DNA of 9,700 bases from Opitutaceae bacterium (GTDB taxonomy: Bacteria > Verrucomicrobiota > Verrucomicrobiia > Opitutales > Opitutaceae), in contig JADLBI010000309.1 of assembly GCA_020847775.1 (NCBI GenBank), positions 1 through 9,700 of the forward strand, in the 5' to 3' direction. Positions within the stretch are counted from its first letter, which is position 1. The number at the start of each line of letters is the position of its first letter. The notes beneath the pieces were generated by a model. It was not told the origin of the DNA and searched no databases. It saw only the letters and a program-made list of their open reading frames with translations. A program made the position numbers and the translations under genes. Below, piece by piece: positions 1 to 6,709 of this stretch.

Positions 1-1211
1 GACTCCTCTTCGCTGCGAATGACGCGCCGGATGATGTCCTGCTGTTGGACGAGTTCAGGGAAAACCATGCCGAGCGATTCGACCACCGGCGCGATCAGTT
101 GCTCAAAGAAGCCGGTCTGCAGTCCCAGTTTTTTTCCATATAGTATCCCGCGACGAAGGATACGACGGATCACGTAATTGCGGCCGTCGTTGCCCGGCAG
201 AATCCCGTCGGCGATGGCGCAACTGATGGTGCGGGCGTGGTCGGCGAGCACGCGGAAGGCGACGTCGGTCTGTTCCTGTTCGGACAGGCCTTCGCGCCTG
301 GATGGCACGGTGCGGGTGTAGGTCTTGCCGGACAAAGAAGAGATCCGGGCGAACAACGGCGCGAAGACATCGGCCTCGTAGTTGGAGGGCTCGGCGGAGA
401 AGTCCGTGAACCCCTTCGTCGCGGCCGCAATGCCCGCGACGCGTTCGAAACCCATGCCGGTGTCCACATGCTTGGCCGCGAGCGGCGAGAAGGTGCCGTC
501 GGCGTTGGCGTTGAACTGGATGAAAACGTGGTTCCAGATTTCAATGCAGCGGGGTGAAGTGGAGTTGACGAGGGCGCGGCCGGCGGCCTCGTCGTCGGCG
601 GGCAGGAGATTGAAATGGATTTCCGAACACGGCCCGCAGGGACCGGTGTCGCCCATCATCCAGAAATTGTCCTTCTTGTTGCCGTTGACGATGTGGACGG
701 CGGGATCGAGGCCGGCCTGGCGGAAGAGACCGGCCCAGATGTCATGGGCTTCCTGGTCGAAGTCGGAGGGATCGCCCTTGGATTTGTCCGGGGCGTAGAC
801 GGTGGCGAACAACCGCTTGGGCGGGATGCCCCAGACCTTGGTGATGAGTTCCCAGCCCCAGGTGAGCGAGTCCCGCTTGAAGTAATCGCCGAAGGACCAG
901 TTGCCCAGCATCTCGAACATCGTGTGGTGGTAGGTGTCGTAGCCGACGTCCTCGAGGTCGTTATGCTTGCCGCCGGCGCGGATGCATTTCTGCGTGTCCG
1001 CGGCGCGCGTGTCCTTGGCGGGTTTGGCTCCGGCCCAAGTGGAAACGTCGGGTTGTCGATCACCAAGAAAGATGGGCACGAACTGGTTCATGCCGGCATT
1101 GGTGAAGAGGAGTCCGGGCGAATCGGGCAGCAGCGAGGCCGAAGGCACGATGGTGTGGCCCTGCTTGGCAAAGAAATCGAGGAAGGACTGGCGGATCTCG
1201 GCGGAGGTCAT
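1..1211 (-). CDS. alaS: Alanyl-tRNA synthetase, N-terminal part (cut by window start)
   Basis: Cytoplasmic class II aminoacyl-tRNA synthetase that charges tRNA-Ala with alanine. About 403 N-terminal residues are visible, against roughly 870-880 in the family, so the C-terminal half of the gene (editing and C-Ala domains) lies outside the window. The visible part begins MTSAEIRQSFLDFF. It contains the motif 2 region with FEMLGNWSFGDYFK (about residues 99-112), the active-site segment WMMGDTGPCGPCSEIH (184-199), motif 3 with DTGMGFERVAG (250-260) and the tRNA-recognition stretch RNYVIRRILRR (344-354). The ATG at 1211 is the probable start because an in-frame TGA lies 18 bases upstream. No Shine-Dalgarno sequence precedes it. 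It is last in a minus-strand series behind the esterase and tlyA, 62 bases after tlyA. Identification is from clear motif matches; only the truncation limits it. Confidence 0.97.
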   Translation of the reverse strand, partial: MTSAEIRQSFLDFFAKQGHTIVPSASLLPDSPGLLFTNAGMNQFVPIFLGDRQPDVSTWAGAKPAKDTRAADTQKCIRAGGKHNDLEDVGYDTYHHTMFEMLGNWSFGDYFKRDSLTWGWELITKVWGIPPKRLFATVYAPDKSKGDPSDFDQEAHDIWAGLFRQAGLDPAVHIVNGNKKDNFWMMGDTGPCGPCSEIHFNLLPADDEAAGRALVNSTSPRCIEIWNHVFIQFNANADGTFSPLAAKHVDTGMGFERVAGIAAATKGFTDFSAEPSNYEADVFAPLFARISSLSGKTYTRTVPSRREGLSEQEQTDVAFRVLADHARTISCAIADGILPGNDGRNYVIRRILRRGILYGKKLGLQTGFFEQLIAPVVESLGMVFPELVQQQDIIRRVIRSEEE

Positions 1212-1273
1212 GCGGGAGGTGATTGGTCAGCAAAATGCAGCGCAGGCATGGCGGGAAGGCTAAATTTACGGCC

Positions 1274-2026
1274 TCAAGCCTGCTTCGACAACAGTAGCAA
1301 AAATTCGCGATTACCGTCCGCGCCGGTGATGGGCGAGTCCATGGTGCCGATCAATTCGGCACCGGGCAGCTCGGTCAGTGCGAAATCCCGCACCCCGGCG
1401 AGCACAGCTTCTTGCACGGCAGTATCGCGAATGACGCCGCGGCCTTTGTCCACCTCGGCCTTGCCGGCTTCGAATTGCGGTTTGACGAGTGCGACGAGCA
1501 CACCGCCCGCGCGCAAAAACGGCCAGACCGCGGGCAGGACGGAACGCAGCGAGATGAAGGACAAATCCATCACGATTGCGTCGAAATCGTGGCGCGGCAG
1601 GTCGCCTGCCTTGAGGTGCCGCGCGTTGACTTTTTCGAGATTGGTGACGCGGGAATCGGCGCGCAGCTTGGCGTGCAATTGCGCGCGGCCGACATCCACG
1701 CACACGACATCGGCGGCGCCGGCTTGCAAGGCGCAGTCGGTGAATCCGCCGGTCGATGCACCGACGTCGAGCATGTGCGCGCCGGTGAGATCGATGGCGA
1801 ACTGAAGCAGTGCGGCTGCGAGTTTTTCACCGCCACGGCTGACGAAGCGGGGCGGTTGTTCGACCGTGAGATCGATATCAGCGGGGAAATCCTTGCCCGG
1901 CTTGTCGAGCCGTTCGGTGCCGCGCATGACGCGGCCGCTCATGATCAGCGCTTTGGCTTTGGCGCGCGATTCCGCCAGGCCGCGGGCGACGAGCAGTTCG
2001 TCGAGGCGTTGTTTGCTGCCGGCCAT
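1274..2026 (-). CDS. tlyA: TlyA family rRNA 2'-O-methyltransferase (S4 + FtsJ-like domains)
   Basis: A 250-residue protein of usual TlyA length. Residues about 6-60 form an S4 RNA-binding domain (KQRLDELLVARGLAESRAKA). The rest is an FtsJ/RrmJ-like SAM methyltransferase with motif I LDVGASTGGFTD (86-97), DLSFIS (154-159) and VKPQFE (181-186). Lys68, Asp154, Lys182 and Glu241 fit the K-D-K-E catalytic tetrad of the family. Known relatives 2'-O-methylate cytidines in 16S and/or 23S rRNA; in mycobacteria this confers capreomycin sensitivity. Older annotations call it hemolysin, and haemolytic activity is not implied here. I chose the ATG at 2026 because its A is shared with the esterase TGA stop (TGATG), which suggests coupled translation, and because it starts just before the S4 domain. 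An upstream in-frame start at 2107 would add 27 unconserved residues inside the esterase gene. Confidence 0.94.
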   Translation of the reverse strand: MAGSKQRLDELLVARGLAESRAKAKALIMSGRVMRGTERLDKPGKDFPADIDLTVEQPPRFVSRGGEKLAAALLQFAIDLTGAHMLDVGASTGGFTDCALQAGAADVVCVDVGRAQLHAKLRADSRVTNLEKVNARHLKAGDLPRHDFDAIVMDLSFISLRSVLPAVWPFLRAGGVLVALVKPQFEAGKAEVDKGRGVIRDTAVQEAVLAGVRDFALTELPGAELIGTMDSPITGADGNREFLLLLSKQA

Positions 2027-2673
2027 CAGAGTGACACGTCGATCGCCTTCAGGAAGGCGCGCGCGATGATGGCATGACCGATGATGTTCGGGTGCACGCG
2101 ATCCCAAGCGATGGCATTGGCGTGCATGTGCTGGAGCACTTCGTCGAAAGCGGCTTGGGTGTCGATGAACAGCGCGCGGTTTTTCGCGGCGACTTTCTTC
2201 ACGATAGCGCCGTATTGATCCATGCGCGCGCGCATCGCGTCGGTGCGATTGGGCTCAATGTAGAATGGTGACATGAGGATCAGGCCTTTGAGTTTGGGCC
2301 GCGTTTTGCGTGCGAGTTCGTTCAGCGTTTTTTCGTAAACCTCCGGTGAAACGTGGATTTCCGTCTGCCGCGGCAAGTCGAACTGCCGCCACACGTCGTT
2401 CACGCCGATCATGATTGAGAGCCAGTCGGGTTTCAAATCGATCACGTCGGTCTGCCAGCGGGCCTTGAGGTCGAGCACCGTGTGGCCCGATGTGCCCATG
2501 TTGACGACGCGAATCGCGGCCGCCGGCTGGATCGCGCCGAGAAAGCCTTCGATCAAGCTGACGTAGCTTTTGCCCACCGCACCGAACAGGCCTTCGCCAA
2601 TCGGGCGGGCGCGTTCGCAATCGGTGATCGAGTCCCCGATGAAGAGGAGTTTGGTGCGCGGGGCTAGTTTCAT
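2026..2673 (-). CDS. SGNH/GDSL-type esterase, cytoplasmic
   Basis: A 215-residue single-domain SGNH hydrolase. All four blocks are visible: GDSI at 13-16 (nucleophile Ser15), Gly60 in NMGTSGH, GVND at 90-93 (Asn92), and DRVHPN with Asp191 and His194 of the catalytic triad. These enzymes cleave esters or acetyl groups from lipids, sugars or polysaccharides. The real substrate cannot be read from sequence. There is no signal peptide or lipobox: the nucleophile block begins 12 residues from the start, so the enzyme is probably cytoplasmic and not a secreted lipase or xylan esterase. The ATG at 2673 places GDSI at the usual distance, and no Shine-Dalgarno sequence is seen. Its stop TGA overlaps the tlyA start, so the two are likely co-transcribed. 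A functional link to rRNA methylation is not evident. Confidence 0.9.
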   Translation of the reverse strand: MKLAPRTKLLFIGDSITDCERARPIGEGLFGAVGKSYVSLIEGFLGAIQPAAAIRVVNMGTSGHTVLDLKARWQTDVIDLKPDWLSIMIGVNDVWRQFDLPRQTEIHVSPEVYEKTLNELARKTRPKLKGLILMSPFYIEPNRTDAMRARMDQYGAIVKKVAAKNRALFIDTQAAFDEVLQHMHANAIAWDRVHPNIIGHAIIARAFLKAIDVSL

Positions 2674-2732
2674 GCGCCGGACAGCTTACGCCCGACGAAG
2701 GCGTTGACGAGCGCTACTTGAGTGTGGTTTGG

Positions 2733-2797
2733 GGTAGGGCGGATTGCCCCCAATCCGCCGGAGGGTTGGCGGCGACCTGGGGACAGGCCGCCCTACC
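2733..2797. repeat. 65-bp composite palindromic element (REP/MITE-like)
   Basis: Perfect 10-bp terminal inverted repeats, GGTAGGGCGG (2733-2742) and CCGCCCTACC (2788-2797), bound the element. Inside are two hairpins. One is perfect: GGCGGATTG, loop CCCC, CAATCCGCC (2738-2759). The other pairs GGCGGC (2768-2773) with GCCGCC (2787-2792). The inner stems reuse bases of the outer stem, so the long-stem fold and the two-hairpin fold exclude each other. It lies in the 169-bp spacer between the oxygenase stop and the esterase start, both minus strand, and has no T-run typical of an intrinsic terminator. The architecture resembles dispersed REP or MITE sequences. Only one copy is in the window, so dispersal is inferred. 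Confidence 0.6.
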
Positions 2798-2842
2798 GGG
2801 AGAACAGTGGACGACGGTGGATGATGTGCCCGCCGCGCAGCG

Positions 2843-3622
2843 TTAATCGGACACAATCGGGAAGAGTGAGGTATCGAGTGCTCCGCCAACCTTAAGCGTG
2901 TCCTTGACTTGATCGGTGACGACATGGCCCACGCCGTTGTAGGTCGTGCCATCAGGCATGTAGATGATCGCGAAGGCTTCGCGCATGCCGTCCGAGCGGT
3001 TGGGGCCGGCGTAATGGAAGGTCATGCCATTATGGAAGGTGCAGGAACCGGCTTTGAGTTCGATGGTGACGGGCTTCAGCCCTCGGGTCTGGGGGGCCAC
3101 GTCGTAAAGATCCTGCGGGTTGGCCAGATTCACCGGCTCGATATCGAGCAACTGGTGTGTGCCGGGGAGGAACGACATGCAGCCATTCTGGATCGTGGCG
3201 TCGCGCAGCGCGATCCAGATGGTCGTCTGCAAACGCTTCGGTTCGTGCGGCCAGTAGGGCGTGTCTTGATGCCACGGGGTTTTCGCTCCGGTGTGCGGCT
3301 CCTTGAATAGCGCCTGATCATGCCAGATACGGGCGCGTGTGCCCATGAGCTTGGCGGCGATGTTGCCGAAACGCTTGCTGAGAACATGTGGTCGCACGTT
3401 TTGATGCCGTGCCCAGAGATTAACTTTTTGGATGAAGATTTGCTCGTAGCTGGACTTGACCCGATTCGGGTCGTCGTTGACGGAGTCTTCCCGCACGGCG
3501 CTGGTCACGGCTTCCCGCATGGCAGCCAGTTCAGCGCTGGAGAGGATGTCGGGCAGGTGAATAAACCCGTCGCGTTGATAGGTCGCAATTTGTTCGGTGG
3601 TCAAAGGGTAGTCGGAATTCAT
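2843..3622 (-). CDS. Phytanoyl-CoA dioxygenase (PhyH) family Fe(II)/2-oxoglutarate oxygenase
   Basis: A 259-residue protein that fits the PhyH family: non-haem iron, 2-oxoglutarate-dependent oxygenases that hydroxylate small molecules or lipid-like substrates. Motifs in order: an N-terminal TTEQIATYQRDGFIHLPDIL segment (about 8-27, typical of the family), the iron-binding HxD in WHQDTPYWPH (His118, Asp120), the FLPGTHQ turn (151-157), and the distal ligand in FHNGMTFHYAGPN (His203). Arg214 is at the expected 2-oxoglutarate-binding position. All catalytic residues are therefore present, and there is no signal peptide or membrane segment. The bacterial family has many unrelated substrates, so none is proposed. 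The ATG at 3622 lies only 35 bases from the furthest-upstream possible start of a divergent AraC-type regulator, which makes that regulator the natural candidate for its control. No Shine-Dalgarno sequence is visible. Confidence 0.9.
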   Translation of the reverse strand: MNSDYPLTTEQIATYQRDGFIHLPDILSSAELAAMREAVTSAVREDSVNDDPNRVKSSYEQIFIQKVNLWARHQNVRPHVLSKRFGNIAAKLMGTRARIWHDQALFKEPHTGAKTPWHQDTPYWPHEPKRLQTTIWIALRDATIQNGCMSFLPGTHQLLDIEPVNLANPQDLYDVAPQTRGLKPVTIELKAGSCTFHNGMTFHYAGPNRSDGMREAFAIIYMPDGTTYNGVGHVVTDQVKDTLKVGGALDTSLFPIVSD

Positions 3623-3633
3623 CGGGGGTACTT

Positions 3634-3681
3634 TACACTATCACCGGGACATGGAGCTTGAATAACTCTGGGAATAACTTG
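3634..3681. promoter_or_regulatory. Divergent oxygenase/araC control region with direct repeats
   Basis: The 35-bp spacer and the first bases of the assigned regulator ORF are AT-rich relative to their surroundings. GAATAACT occurs twice in direct orientation (3660-3667 and 3672-3679), 12 bases apart. AraC-family proteins commonly bind direct repeats, so this is a candidate operator. TACACT (3634-3639, plus) and GATAGT (3637-3642, read on the minus strand) are weak -10-like hexamers on opposite strands that overlap. No good -35 accompanies either. If the regulator starts at the second TTG (3679), both repeats fall almost entirely outside the coding sequence. Candidate only. Confidence 0.3.
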
Positions 3682-4584
3682 AACGATTCCAGCATCAAAG
3701 CCGTATATACTATTAATCATTCGTTTGTGCATCTTAGTGCCACGCACCCCTTGAACGTCGAGTGGCTGACCGTGCCCGGCGACATTCCGCCGCATGATCA
3801 CGATTATTATGAGGTCTCCTTCGTGCGGAAGGGACGAGCGAGGCACCTGACGGAAAGCGGTATGGATATCCTCGCCCCAGGTTCGGTCGTCGTCGTTCCG
3901 CCTAGAGGGGTTCATGCCTTCACGCGTATTCAAGGCATGGAGGTGATAAATCTTTACTATTTGTCGGAATGGATCGCCGCAGGCTGGCGCGAGCAATGGG
4001 CCGAGCGCGGCTTGGTCCCATTGTTTTTAGCTCAGGCGATTTTCGAACAACGCTCCTCTCCTCGTCCCACGGTGTTGCAGTTGGCCGCCCGCGAAACAGC
4101 GGTGATTGAAACCGAACTTGAAGAAATCAGGGATGAATTGAAGCGGTCACAGCCTTCGCCTTTGCTGCTGAAGGCCTCTTTGCTTAAAGTGCTGGTGCGT
4201 TTGTCGCGGGCAAATGAATCGCCGCAGGATGTGTTTCCTGAATGGGTCTGGTCGGTGATCGCTGATATTGAACACAGGGTGGATAATGGGCGCCAGTTCG
4301 ACTTGCACGCTTTGCTCCGCCGCTGGTCGTTTACCCCCGATCATGGCAGCCGTTTGTTTCGCCAATTCACCGGGTTGTCGCCGCAAGCCTACTATCAACG
4401 TCGACGCATTCAGCGGGCCGGCGCGCTCCTGCTCGATGCGACGAATTCCGCGACTCGCGTGGCCGCTGAATTAGGATTCGCCGATGCCGCGCATTTCAGC
4501 CGTTTGTTTACCCGGCACATGGGCCTGGGACCTCGCGACTATCGCCGCAAATACGTTGTTTCTACGACGAGTAATCCGAAGTAA
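3658..4584 (+). CDS. AraC family transcriptional regulator (cupin sensor + HTH)
   Basis: A 308-residue DNA-binding regulator counted from the TTG at 3658. The N-terminal half is an AraC-type cupin ligand-binding domain (about 20-110), with the PPHDHDYYEVSFVRKG segment (44-59) and PGSVVVVPPRGVHAF (74-88). A helical linker follows. The C-terminal half has two helix-turn-helix units: about 217-250, and 263-297 with the family signature around VAAELGFADAAHFSRLF and ending GLGPRDYRRKY. The first in-frame ATG is codon 69, inside the cupin, so the true start must be a non-ATG codon: TTG at 3658, or TTG at 3679 with a GGGA five bases upstream. The inducer is unknown, though a sugar or other small metabolite is usual for this architecture. 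The divergent neighbour is the PhyH-family oxygenase, the likeliest target. The TAA stop contributes its last base to a 25-bp palindrome. Confidence 0.9.
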   Translation: MNNSGNNLNDSSIKAVYTINHSFVHLSATHPLNVEWLTVPGDIPPHDHDYYEVSFVRKGRARHLTESGMDILAPGSVVVVPPRGVHAFTRIQGMEVINLYYLSEWIAAGWREQWAERGLVPLFLAQAIFEQRSSPRPTVLQLAARETAVIETELEEIRDELKRSQPSPLLLKASLLKVLVRLSRANESPQDVFPEWVWSVIADIEHRVDNGRQFDLHALLRRWSFTPDHGSRLFRQFTGLSPQAYYQRRRIQRAGALLLDATNSATRVAAELGFADAAHFSRLFTRHMGLGPRDYRRKYVVSTTSNPK

Positions 4585-4608
4585 AGTGTCACGTAATACG
4601 TGACACTT
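4584..4608. repeat. 25-bp perfect palindrome, copy 1
   Basis: The left arm AAGTGTCACGTA (4584-4595) and its exact reverse complement (4597-4608) surround a single central A at 4596. The element fills the gap between two convergent genes precisely: base 4584 is the last base of the araC TAA, and base 4608 is the last base of the glycosylase TGA read on the minus strand. As RNA it would fold into a roughly 10-bp stem with a five-base loop in either direction. A U-run is lacking on the plus strand and short (UUUACUU) on the minus strand, so a classical terminator is uncertain. An identical copy lies at 7284-7308. Confidence 0.85.
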
Positions 4609-5438
4609 CATGGTGCGGGATTTTGTCGGCCGGGGGACCAACAGGTGGTGCGACCGCCGATTTCCTCGCGGATGAGCAAAGCGCGGGTTTTGGGGCAGCG
4701 ACCACCATCTTTCCAGCGGTGGTTGAAGAGCCACGTGTCGGGAATGTTGACGTTGAGATCCGGCGGGAGTTTGCCGCCGCGTCCGGCGATATGGCGTAGC
4801 GCGAGGCGGCAGACTTGGCGGCATTCGCGCCAGAGTGCACGGGTCTCTGCTGGGGTGAGCGAACCCGCCAAGCGGCGAGGATGAATGGCCGCGCGCCATA
4901 GAATCTCGTCGGCCATCCAGTTGCCGATGCCAGGGAAGCGCTCCTGCATGAGGAGCACAGCCTTGATCGGGGCGCGGGCGCGGCGGCGCAGAAAATCGGT
5001 CACCGCAGATTGGGTGAATGTGGCGGAAAGAACTGCGGGCGCGATCTTGGTCCACCACGCTGGCGCGGTTGGACCGGTAGAAAACTCGATTTTACCAAAC
5101 AGGCGCGGGTCGCTGAAAACGAGCGCATTTTGTTGAGTGCGTAGAACGAGATGATCGTGTTTTTGCGGTTGGTAGTGCGTCGGCCGCACGAACAATTCGC
5201 CGCTCATGCCGAGATGGATGCCCAGCCAGTGATTACCGGTGAAACGAAAGAGCATCTGTTTCGCCGCCGTGCCGGAATCGAGCAAGGTGGCGCCACGCAA
5301 CGCGCGCTTGAGCGTGGAGGCGGGAGCGGCGCGGAACAGATTTTTATTATCATGCGTCAGGACGTCGGTGATCGCCTGGCCGAGTGCGGCCTCATGCCAG
5401 CGCAGACGATAGAATTCAACTTCGGCAAGTTCGGGCAT
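4608..5438 (-). CDS. mutM: Fpg/Nei family DNA glycosylase with degenerate zinc finger
   Basis: A base-excision-repair enzyme of 276 residues that would remove oxidised bases and cleave abasic sites. The start MPELAEVEF gives the obligatory catalytic Pro2 and Glu3. The ATG at 5438 is therefore right, and an upstream in-frame ATG at 5495 is rejected because it would bury the proline. Also seen: Lys60 in the expected beta-strand loop, HLGMSGEL (75-82), DPRLFGKI (110-117), and the helix-two-turn-helix FPGIGNWMADEILWRAAIHP (168-187) with Asn173. The C-terminus is odd. Where Fpg has four zinc-binding cysteines there are only Cys248 (CPKT) and Cys266 (TTCWSPGRQ), while the DNA-contacting Arg263 of GGRTT is kept. 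This suggests a zincless finger, as in some plant and animal relatives. Fpg against Nei specificity is not settled. It diverges from corA across 86 bases. Confidence 0.9.
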   Translation of the reverse strand: MPELAEVEFYRLRWHEAALGQAITDVLTHDNKNLFRAAPASTLKRALRGATLLDSGTAAKQMLFRFTGNHWLGIHLGMSGELFVRPTHYQPQKHDHLVLRTQQNALVFSDPRLFGKIEFSTGPTAPAWWTKIAPAVLSATFTQSAVTDFLRRRARAPIKAVLLMQERFPGIGNWMADEILWRAAIHPRRLAGSLTPAETRALWRECRQVCRLALRHIAGRGGKLPPDLNVNIPDTWLFNHRWKDGGRCPKTRALLIREEIGGRTTCWSPGRQNPAP

Positions 5439-5524
5439 GGCTATGAGGGAATGCGCCCAAGCGCATAGCACAAGCTGGATGATTTGCATCGGCACGAGCG
5501 CATGGTCATGCCAATTTCGGCTCC

Positions 5525-6706
5525 ATGCAGAACGACAAGCCCGAGCCAGCCGAAGGAGGGCGCCGCGCGTCTGAACACGCCAAGCGCCCGCTTAAGAAAC
5601 TGGTGGGGTCGGCCCATGCCCCGGCATCTCACCGCAAGCGCAAAGCAACGAGTGCGGCCCCCGGCACTCGCCCCGGGATCGAATCATTCGAGGGCATTAA
5701 TCAGCCGCCGGGTTCCGGAGCGGTGCGCTTGCAATGGTATGATTACGATGCGGGCAAGTTTAGTTTCGCGGAATCCGATGAGGTGGAGAAACTGTGCGCA
5801 TCACCTCGACCCGAAGGCACGGCCGTCCGCTGGATCAATATCGATGGACTGCATCCCTACGTCGTTAATCGCCTACGCCAAGCCTACGATATCCACACGT
5901 TGGCCGCAGAAGACGTGCTGCGAACATCGCAACGACCCAAGATGGAGGAGTTCGAGCATCACCTGTTTATTGTCGTGCGCATGCTCACCTTGCAGGAGGG
6001 CGAGTTGCAGCAAGAGCAAGTCAGCATCTTTCTGTTCAAGGACACACTAATCACATTCCAAGAGGCGAAAGGGGATGTTTGGGATCCGATACGGCAGCGC
6101 TTGGAGAAAAATGGTTCACGTCTGCGCGGCATGGGCGTGGCGTATCTGCTCTACGCCTTGCTCGATGCGGTGGTGGATCACAGCTTTCCGATCCTTGAGG
6201 CCTACGGGGAAATGCTGGAAGAGTTGGAGATGGCGGTGATCGATAATCCAAAGCCGGATATCCAACGCCGCATTCACCGCATCAAGCGCGAACTGCTGGT
6301 GTTGCGACGCGTGCTCTGGCCTTTGCGTGATGTCGTCAACACACTCCATCGTGACGACACGCATGAGATTCCCGAACAGGTCAAAGCTTTCATGCGCGAT
6401 GTGTATGATCACTCAGTGCAGGTGATGGAAATCATCGAGTCGTATCGCGATCAGGCGGTGGGGTTGAATGATCTCTACATGTCGGCGATGTCCAATCGTA
6501 TGAATGAGATCATGAAAGTGCTCACCATCATGGCCACGTTCTTCATCCCTCTGACCTTTGTCGCCGGCGTTTACGGGATGAACTTCGAGCACATGCCCGA
6601 GCTGACTTGGAAATACAGTTACGGCTTATTCTGGCTCGTCTGTGTCGGCATTTGCGGCGGCCTGCTCTACTTCTTCCGGAAACGCGGCTGGATTGGAAAC
6701 AAGTGA
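5525..6706 (+). CDS. corA: CorA family magnesium/cobalt transporter
   Basis: An inner-membrane divalent-cation channel, 393 residues. The cytoplasmic alpha/beta domain includes RWINIDGLHPYVVNRL (102-117), LAAEDVLRTSQRPKMEEF (126-143) and HLFIVVRML (146-154), and is followed by a long helical stalk. The first membrane helix (about 330-349) ends in the signature YGMNF (350-354), followed by the periplasmic loop EHMPEL and a second helix (366-384), then a basic cytoplasmic tail. This pattern is diagnostic of CorA. The first 60 or so residues are an extra, lysine/arginine-rich, low-complexity extension (KRPLKK, HRKRK). It is not part of the core fold, and a GTG start inside it cannot be excluded. 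No Shine-Dalgarno sequence precedes the ATG, and no magnesium-sensing leader is recognisable in the 86-bp upstream gap. The stop lies 3 bases from that of convergent gmhB. Confidence 0.95.
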   Translation: MQNDKPEPAEGGRRASEHAKRPLKKLVGSAHAPASHRKRKATSAAPGTRPGIESFEGINQPPGSGAVRLQWYDYDAGKFSFAESDEVEKLCASPRPEGTAVRWINIDGLHPYVVNRLRQAYDIHTLAAEDVLRTSQRPKMEEFEHHLFIVVRMLTLQEGELQQEQVSIFLFKDTLITFQEAKGDVWDPIRQRLEKNGSRLRGMGVAYLLYALLDAVVDHSFPILEAYGEMLEELEMAVIDNPKPDIQRRIHRIKRELLVLRRVLWPLRDVVNTLHRDDTHEIPEQVKAFMRDVYDHSVQVMEIIESYRDQAVGLNDLYMSAMSNRMNEIMKVLTIMATFFIPLTFVAGVYGMNFEHMPELTWKYSYGLFWLVCVGICGGLLYFFRKRGWIGNK

Positions 6707-6709
6707 GCG

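Noticed and set aside
1212..1273. Possible terminator between tlyA and alaS (AGGC/GCCT pairings)
   Set aside because: The stems are only 4-5 bp with long loops and no T-run, which is too weak to call.
615..1805. A 396-codon plus-strand open frame across alaS and tlyA
   Set aside because: It crosses two well-supported minus-strand genes and the gap between them, and its composition changes mid-way. It is a GC-bias shadow.
2686..2952. An 88-codon minus-strand open frame in the spacer between esterase and oxygenase
   Set aside because: It overlaps the oxygenase 3' end in another frame and runs through the 65-bp palindromic element. Its Pro/Arg/Ser-rich composition gives no sign of a real protein.
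2969..2983. Inverted repeat CGCGAA-GGC-TTCGCG
   Set aside because: It lies inside the conserved coding part of the oxygenase gene and is explained by codon use.
5451..5466. Small inverted repeat ATGCGC-CCAA-GCGCAT between the glycosylase and corA
   Set aside because: A 6-bp stem in GC-rich DNA is expected by chance. There is no similarity to a known magnesium riboswitch and no second copy in the window.
5439..5495. A longer start for the DNA glycosylase at 5495
   Set aside because: It would place 19 residues before the catalytic Met-Pro-Glu. Fpg/Nei chemistry needs the proline as the mature N-terminus.
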